Shown: positions 60,869-64,000 of the stretch, piece after piece
Numbering within the stretch: the stretch's first letter is position 1
Layout of the letters: each line of letters starts with the position of its first letter
Origin: Mycolicibacterium bacteremicum
GTDB taxonomy: Bacteria; Actinomycetota; Actinomycetes; Mycobacteriales; Mycobacteriaceae
Assembly (NCBI RefSeq): GCF_002086115.1
Contig: NZ_MVHJ01000023.1
Location: 1-64,000 of the forward strand
DNA: 64,000 bases
Direction of reading: 5' to 3'
The notes under the pieces: generated by a model
What the model was told of the DNA's origin: nothing
Database searches by the model: none
What the model saw: only the letters and a program-made list of their open reading frames with translations
Program-made: the position numbers and the translations under genes

Positions 60869-61170
60869 GGGTCGGGACGAACACGCAAACCGTGGCGCTT
60901 CTTGCAACCACGCCTGATGCGGGTTATTCTCGCTTTCGTCCAGCAATCGCAGCGTTTCTACCTGCGCCGACACTAGGACGACACCCAATCTTCTCGTGTT
61001 TCACTCGTGGCCCCTCGGTCTGCCGCGCGGCGGCCGACCCTGGCGATCACCGTCGCGCACGTGACGGTGGCGTCGCGAAAGACCACGCGCCCGGCCGCTT
61101 GGCTGGGTGCAGATGACCTTCGGGTATCCCCTCGCATCAACGCCATATGCGAGGGAAAGAAAGGAAATCC
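60869..61170 (+). other. Long untranslated leader region upstream of rho
   Basis: 302 bases without a convincing gene. It holds the probable rho promoter (60902-60930) and then a leader of about 234 bases, C-rich in its first part. A hairpin CACCGTC-N8-GACGGTG lies at 61048-61069. In other bacteria rho is autoregulated by Rho-dependent termination in its leader; this length and composition would suit that. No short leader frame with a ribosome site stands out. Confidence 0.55.
60902..60930 (+). promoter_or_regulatory. rho: Candidate rho promoter
   Basis: TTGCAA (-35, 60902-60907), a 17-base spacer, and TATTCT (-10, 60925-60930) match a housekeeping sigma promoter. Transcription would start at about 60937, giving a leader of roughly 234 bases before the rho GTG. 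Confidence 0.6.
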
Positions 61171-63165
61171 GTGACTGATACGGACCTCATCACGGCAGCC
61201 GACAGTGGCAGTGCGCCCGCGGAAGCCATGACTTCAACCAGTGCCGCGCCGAGCGCAGGCGCCGGCCGTGGCCGCTCCGGCTCGCTGACGTCGATGCTGC
61301 TCCCTGACCTGCGGGCGCTGGCCAGCGAAGTAGGTGTCAAGGGCACCTCCGGCATGCGTAAGAGCGATCTGATCGCGGCCATCAGGGAGCATCGCGGCGA
61401 ATCCGCCGGCGCCAAGTCCGCACCCGCGGAGAAGGCGGAGAAGGCGCCGAAGTCCGCTCCGGTGGAGCAGCCGACGCTCGATTCGACCCCTGAGCAGTCC
61501 GCGCAGGCGGAAACCGGCCAGGGCGGCGACGCGCCGCAGCAGAGCCCGCAGCGTCGTGAGCGCCGCAGCGCCGGCCGTCAATCCGGTGCGCCGGACAACC
61601 GGCAGGACAGTGACACCGCCCAGTCCGGGGACGCCAACGACAACACGGGCAAGGGCGGCGACACCGACACGACCAAGTCCGGTGGTGCCCAGCAGGGCGA
61701 CCGCAACGAGAACGCGAATCGCGACAACACGAGCCGCAACGACAACTCGGACCGCAACGAGAACTCGAACCGGAACGACAGGGCCGACCAGCAGGACGGT
61801 AACCAGAACCGCAACGCCAACAACAGCGGCGGCGGTAACCAGAACAGCGCCAACAACCAGAACAACAACGACGATGACGAGGGTCGCGGCGGCCGTCGTG
61901 GACGTCGGTTCCGGGACCGTCGACGGCGCGGCGAGCGCTCCGGCGGCGGTGACGGCGGCGGCCAGGGCGGTGGCGGGGGAGACCGCGACACCGAACTGCG
62001 CGAAGACGATGTCGTCCAGCCCGTGGCGGGCATTCTCGATGTGCTCGACAACTACGCCTTCGTCCGGACATCCGGCTACCTCGCCGGCCCGAACGACGTC
62101 TACGTCTCGATGAACATGGTCCGCAAGAACGGCCTGCGCCGCGGTGACGCCGTCACCGGTGCGGTGCGGGTGGCCCGCGAAGGCGAGAGCAGCGGCGGCA
62201 ACAACCCGCGGCAGAAGTTCAACCCGCTGGTGCGCTTGGACACCGTCAACGGCGGTCCGGTCGAGAACGCCAAGAACCGACCGGATTTCACCAAGCTGAC
62301 CCCGCTGTACCCGAACCAGCGGCTGCGTCTGGAGACCACCCCCGATCGGCTGACCACCCGCGTGATCGACCTGATCATGCCGATCGGCAAGGGCCAGCGC
62401 GCCCTGATCGTGTCCCCGCCCAAGGCCGGTAAGACGACGATCATGCAGGACATCGCCAACGCGATCACCCGCAACAACCCGGAATGCCACCTCATGGTCG
62501 TGCTCGTCGACGAGCGTCCCGAAGAGGTCACCGATATGCAGCGCTCGGTCAAGGGCGAGGTCATCGCCTCGACCTTCGACCGGCCGCCGTCAGATCACAC
62601 CCAGGCCGCCGAACTGGCCATCGAGCGCGCCAAGCGCCTGGTGGAACAGGGCAAGGACGTCGTGGTGCTGCTCGACTCGATCACCCGGCTGGGTCGCGCG
62701 TACAACAACGCCTCGCCCGCCTCGGGTCGCATCCTGTCCGGTGGTGTGGACTCGACCGCGCTGTACCCGCCCAAGCGGTTCCTCGGCGCGGCGCGCAACA
62801 TCGAGCACGGCGGGTCGCTGACCATCATCGCCACCGCGATGGTCGAGACCGGCTCCACCGGTGACACCGTCATCTTCGAGGAGTTCAAGGGCACCGGTAA
62901 CGCCGAGCTCAAGCTGGACCGCAAGATCGCCGAGCGGCGCGTCTTCCCGGCCGTCGACGTCAACCCGTCGGGCACCCGCAAGGACGAGCTGCTGCTCGGT
63001 GCCGACGAGTTCGCGATCGTGCACAAGCTGCGCCGGGTGCTGTCCGGGCTGGACAGCCACCAGGCCATCGACCTGCTGATGAGCCAACTGCGTAAGACCA
63101 AGACCAACTACGAGTTCCTGGTCCAGGTGTCCAAGACGACCCCGGGTGGCATGGACAACGACTGA
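61171..63165 (+). CDS. rho: Transcription termination factor Rho with Asn-rich insertion
   Basis: A 664-residue Rho, larger than M. tuberculosis Rho (about 600). Residues 38-72 form Rho_N (LTSMLLPDLRALASEVGVKGTSGMRKSDLIAAI). Residues about 80-280 are a disordered insertion; within it 176-233 contain 22 Asn, then a basic GRRGRRFRDRRRR patch. The RNA-binding fold follows (VAGILDVLDNYAFVRTSGYL), then the ATPase with Walker A PPKAGKTTI, Walker B VVVLLDSITR and the Q/R-loop region. The GTG at 61171 (TDTDLITAA) is chosen because AAGGAAA precedes it and M. tuberculosis Rho starts alike; the ATG at 61147 is less likely. Confidence 0.96.
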   Translation: MTDTDLITAADSGSAPAEAMTSTSAAPSAGAGRGRSGSLTSMLLPDLRALASEVGVKGTSGMRKSDLIAAIREHRGESAGAKSAPAEKAEKAPKSAPVEQPTLDSTPEQSAQAETGQGGDAPQQSPQRRERRSAGRQSGAPDNRQDSDTAQSGDANDNTGKGGDTDTTKSGGAQQGDRNENANRDNTSRNDNSDRNENSNRNDRADQQDGNQNRNANNSGGGNQNSANNQNNNDDDEGRGGRRGRRFRDRRRRGERSGGGDGGGQGGGGGDRDTELREDDVVQPVAGILDVLDNYAFVRTSGYLAGPNDVYVSMNMVRKNGLRRGDAVTGAVRVAREGESSGGNNPRQKFNPLVRLDTVNGGPVENAKNRPDFTKLTPLYPNQRLRLETTPDRLTTRVIDLIMPIGKGQRALIVSPPKAGKTTIMQDIANAITRNNPECHLMVVLVDERPEEVTDMQRSVKGEVIASTFDRPPSDHTQAAELAIERAKRLVEQGKDVVVLLDSITRLGRAYNNASPASGRILSGGVDSTALYPPKRFLGAARNIEHGGSLTIIATAMVETGSTGDTVIFEEFKGTGNAELKLDRKIAERRVFPAVDVNPSGTRKDELLLGADEFAIVHKLRRVLSGLDSHQAIDLLMSQLRKTKTNYEFLVQVSKTTPGGMDND

Positions 63166-63190
63166 TCCCGGTTTCGCTGCGCGAGCAGTC

Positions 63191-63230
63191 GCAAAGCTGC
63201 CCTCTATCCATCGATAGGGGGCAGTTTTGC
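63191..63230 (+). terminator. Strong intrinsic terminator after rho
   Basis: An 18-base-pair stem (63191-63208 with 63213-63230, two G-U pairs) and a 4-base loop CATC lie 26 bases after the rho stop. The descending arm contains TTTT. One of the strongest hairpins in the window, it should end rho transcription before the VOC gene. Confidence 0.8.
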
Positions 63231-63306
63231 GTCTGCTGGTGGGCGCGAGGCGCCCCGGCTCCCAGGTCGCCTCACCCCACTAGTCAAAGTTGAGTACCGT
63301 GGTGGC

Positions 63307-64000
63307 GTGCCCGCGACCACCGTTCCGCTGCTGCCGTGCGCCACGCCGGCGCAGACCATCGAGTTCTACCGAGCGCTGGGCTTCGACGTCAGCGATCAAC
63401 AGACCAAGCCCTACCTGTATCTGGCGTTCGCCTTCGACGGCATCGAACTGCACTTCAAAGAGGCGGCGCCCAGCCTCGCGATCGGCGACGAGCTGACCGG
63501 CGGATGCCTGTTGTTCGTCGACGACGTGGCCGGCTGTCACGCAGTGTTCAGTGCTCGCCTCCGGCAGCACTACGGGCGCATTCCGTTCCGAGGCCTGCCC
63601 CGCATCGAACGGTTGCGGCCCGGGCAGAGCCGCTTCCAGATCCTCGACCCGTCCGGAAACTGCCTTGTGTTCATCAGCCGCGGCGAGGGCGATATCGAGT
63701 ACGGCGGATCACGCGAGCTGTCCGGACTGGCCAAGGCGCACGACAACGTGCGCATCTTCCGGGACTTCAAGAACGACGACGCGTTGGCCGCCCGCGCGTT
63801 GGACACCGCGCTGCGCCGCCACCGCGACGATGCGCCGCGGGTCGATCTGGCCCGCGCACTGGCCGACCGCGTCGAGCTCGCGGTCGCGCTGGCCGACCCC
63901 GACGCCGAACAGACGGCCGCCGCAGAGCTGGCGGCCCTCGACCTGACCGACACCGAGCGGAGCGCCATCGCCGACGAACTCACCGCCATCACCGAACTCC
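63307..64000 (+). CDS. VOC/glyoxalase-fold protein, runs off the window
   Basis: An open reading frame from a GTG at 63307 to the window end (231 complete codons seen, no stop). Residues about 4-125 form a vicinal-oxygen-chelate/bleomycin-resistance fold: TTVPLLPCATPAQTIEFYRALGF, YLAFAFDGIELHFKEA and RFQILDPSGNCLVFISR. The later part is helical and Ala/Asp/Arg-rich (ALRRHRDDAPRVDLARALADRVELAVALADPDAEQTA), perhaps a TPR-like tail. Such proteins bind small toxic compounds or metals. The product is unknown. In M. tuberculosis rpmE follows rho, so this gene is an insertion in that junction. Confidence 0.75.
   Translation, partial: MPATTVPLLPCATPAQTIEFYRALGFDVSDQQTKPYLYLAFAFDGIELHFKEAAPSLAIGDELTGGCLLFVDDVAGCHAVFSARLRQHYGRIPFRGLPRIERLRPGQSRFQILDPSGNCLVFISRGEGDIEYGGSRELSGLAKAHDNVRIFRDFKNDDALAARALDTALRRHRDDAPRVDLARALADRVELAVALADPDAEQTAAAELAALDLTDTERSAIADELTAITEL

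Overview
High-GC actinobacterial DNA, almost certainly from a rapidly growing Mycobacterium (Mycolicibacterium). The evidence is strong G/C third-position bias, many GTG starts and 4-base stop/start overlaps, mycobacterial secreted families, a fused cysNC gene, and gene order matching the M. tuberculosis block Rv1280c to Rv1297. The conserved backbone is oppBCDA (minus strand), canA, cysD, cysNC, an Rrf2 regulator, Rv1291c-like secreted proteins, tRNA-Arg(CCG), argS, lysA, hom, thrC, thrB and rho. Clusters that are not at these junctions in M. tuberculosis are inserted between the backbone genes. No transposase, integrase, CRISPR array or rRNA was seen.

Layout. 1-97 is a homopolymer-rich edge, probably an assembly artefact. 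98-8014 holds a DszC/SfnB-like flavin monooxygenase, an alpha/beta hydrolase and the four-gene oligopeptide permease, known in M. tuberculosis for glutathione/oligopeptide import. 8282-15996 is an inserted envelope-glycan cassette: a small secreted protein, an OmpR-type two-component system, and two GT39-like membrane glycosyltransferases flanking a GT2-GtrA fusion. canA follows.

16630-28446 is an inserted organosulfur cluster of about 11.8 kb, placed between canA and cysD. Its minus-strand arm reads, in transcription order, substrate-binding protein 2, IclR regulator, TauD-like dioxygenase, substrate-binding protein 1, SsuB-like ATPase, SsuC-like permease, NtaA/DszA-like flavin monooxygenase, MFS transporter. 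Its plus-strand arm is an AprA-like flavoprotein, a two-cluster ferredoxin and an MFS exporter. It leads directly into sulfate activation: cysD, cysNC and a cysQ-like phosphatase. Together the genes suggest capture and cleavage of organosulfur compounds next to the inorganic sulfate pathway.

32049-41842 contains accessory metabolism (DinB/DUF664, isochorismatase fold, PNPOx fold), a fused FAD/Fe-S D-2-hydroxyacid dehydrogenase with a divergent GntR regulator sharing a palindromic intergenic region, the Rrf2 regulator, a NarL-type two-component system with an anchored adhesin-like protein, and an F420-type oxidoreductase. 41940-52588 is a secretome segment: two paralogous Rv1291c-like small secreted proteins, a PQQ-type dehydrogenase/PKD protein, a beta-lactamase-fold hydrolase, a 1411-residue secreted mosaic ending in a glycoside-hydrolase domain, and a glutaminyl cyclase-like protein. 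52598-54111 is an SDR/TetR pair with a clear operator.

54321-63165 is the housekeeping run: tRNA-Arg, argS-lysA-hom-thrC (each overlapping the next by 4 bases), thrB, then rho with its own promoter, long leader and strong terminator. A VOC-family gene runs off the right edge.
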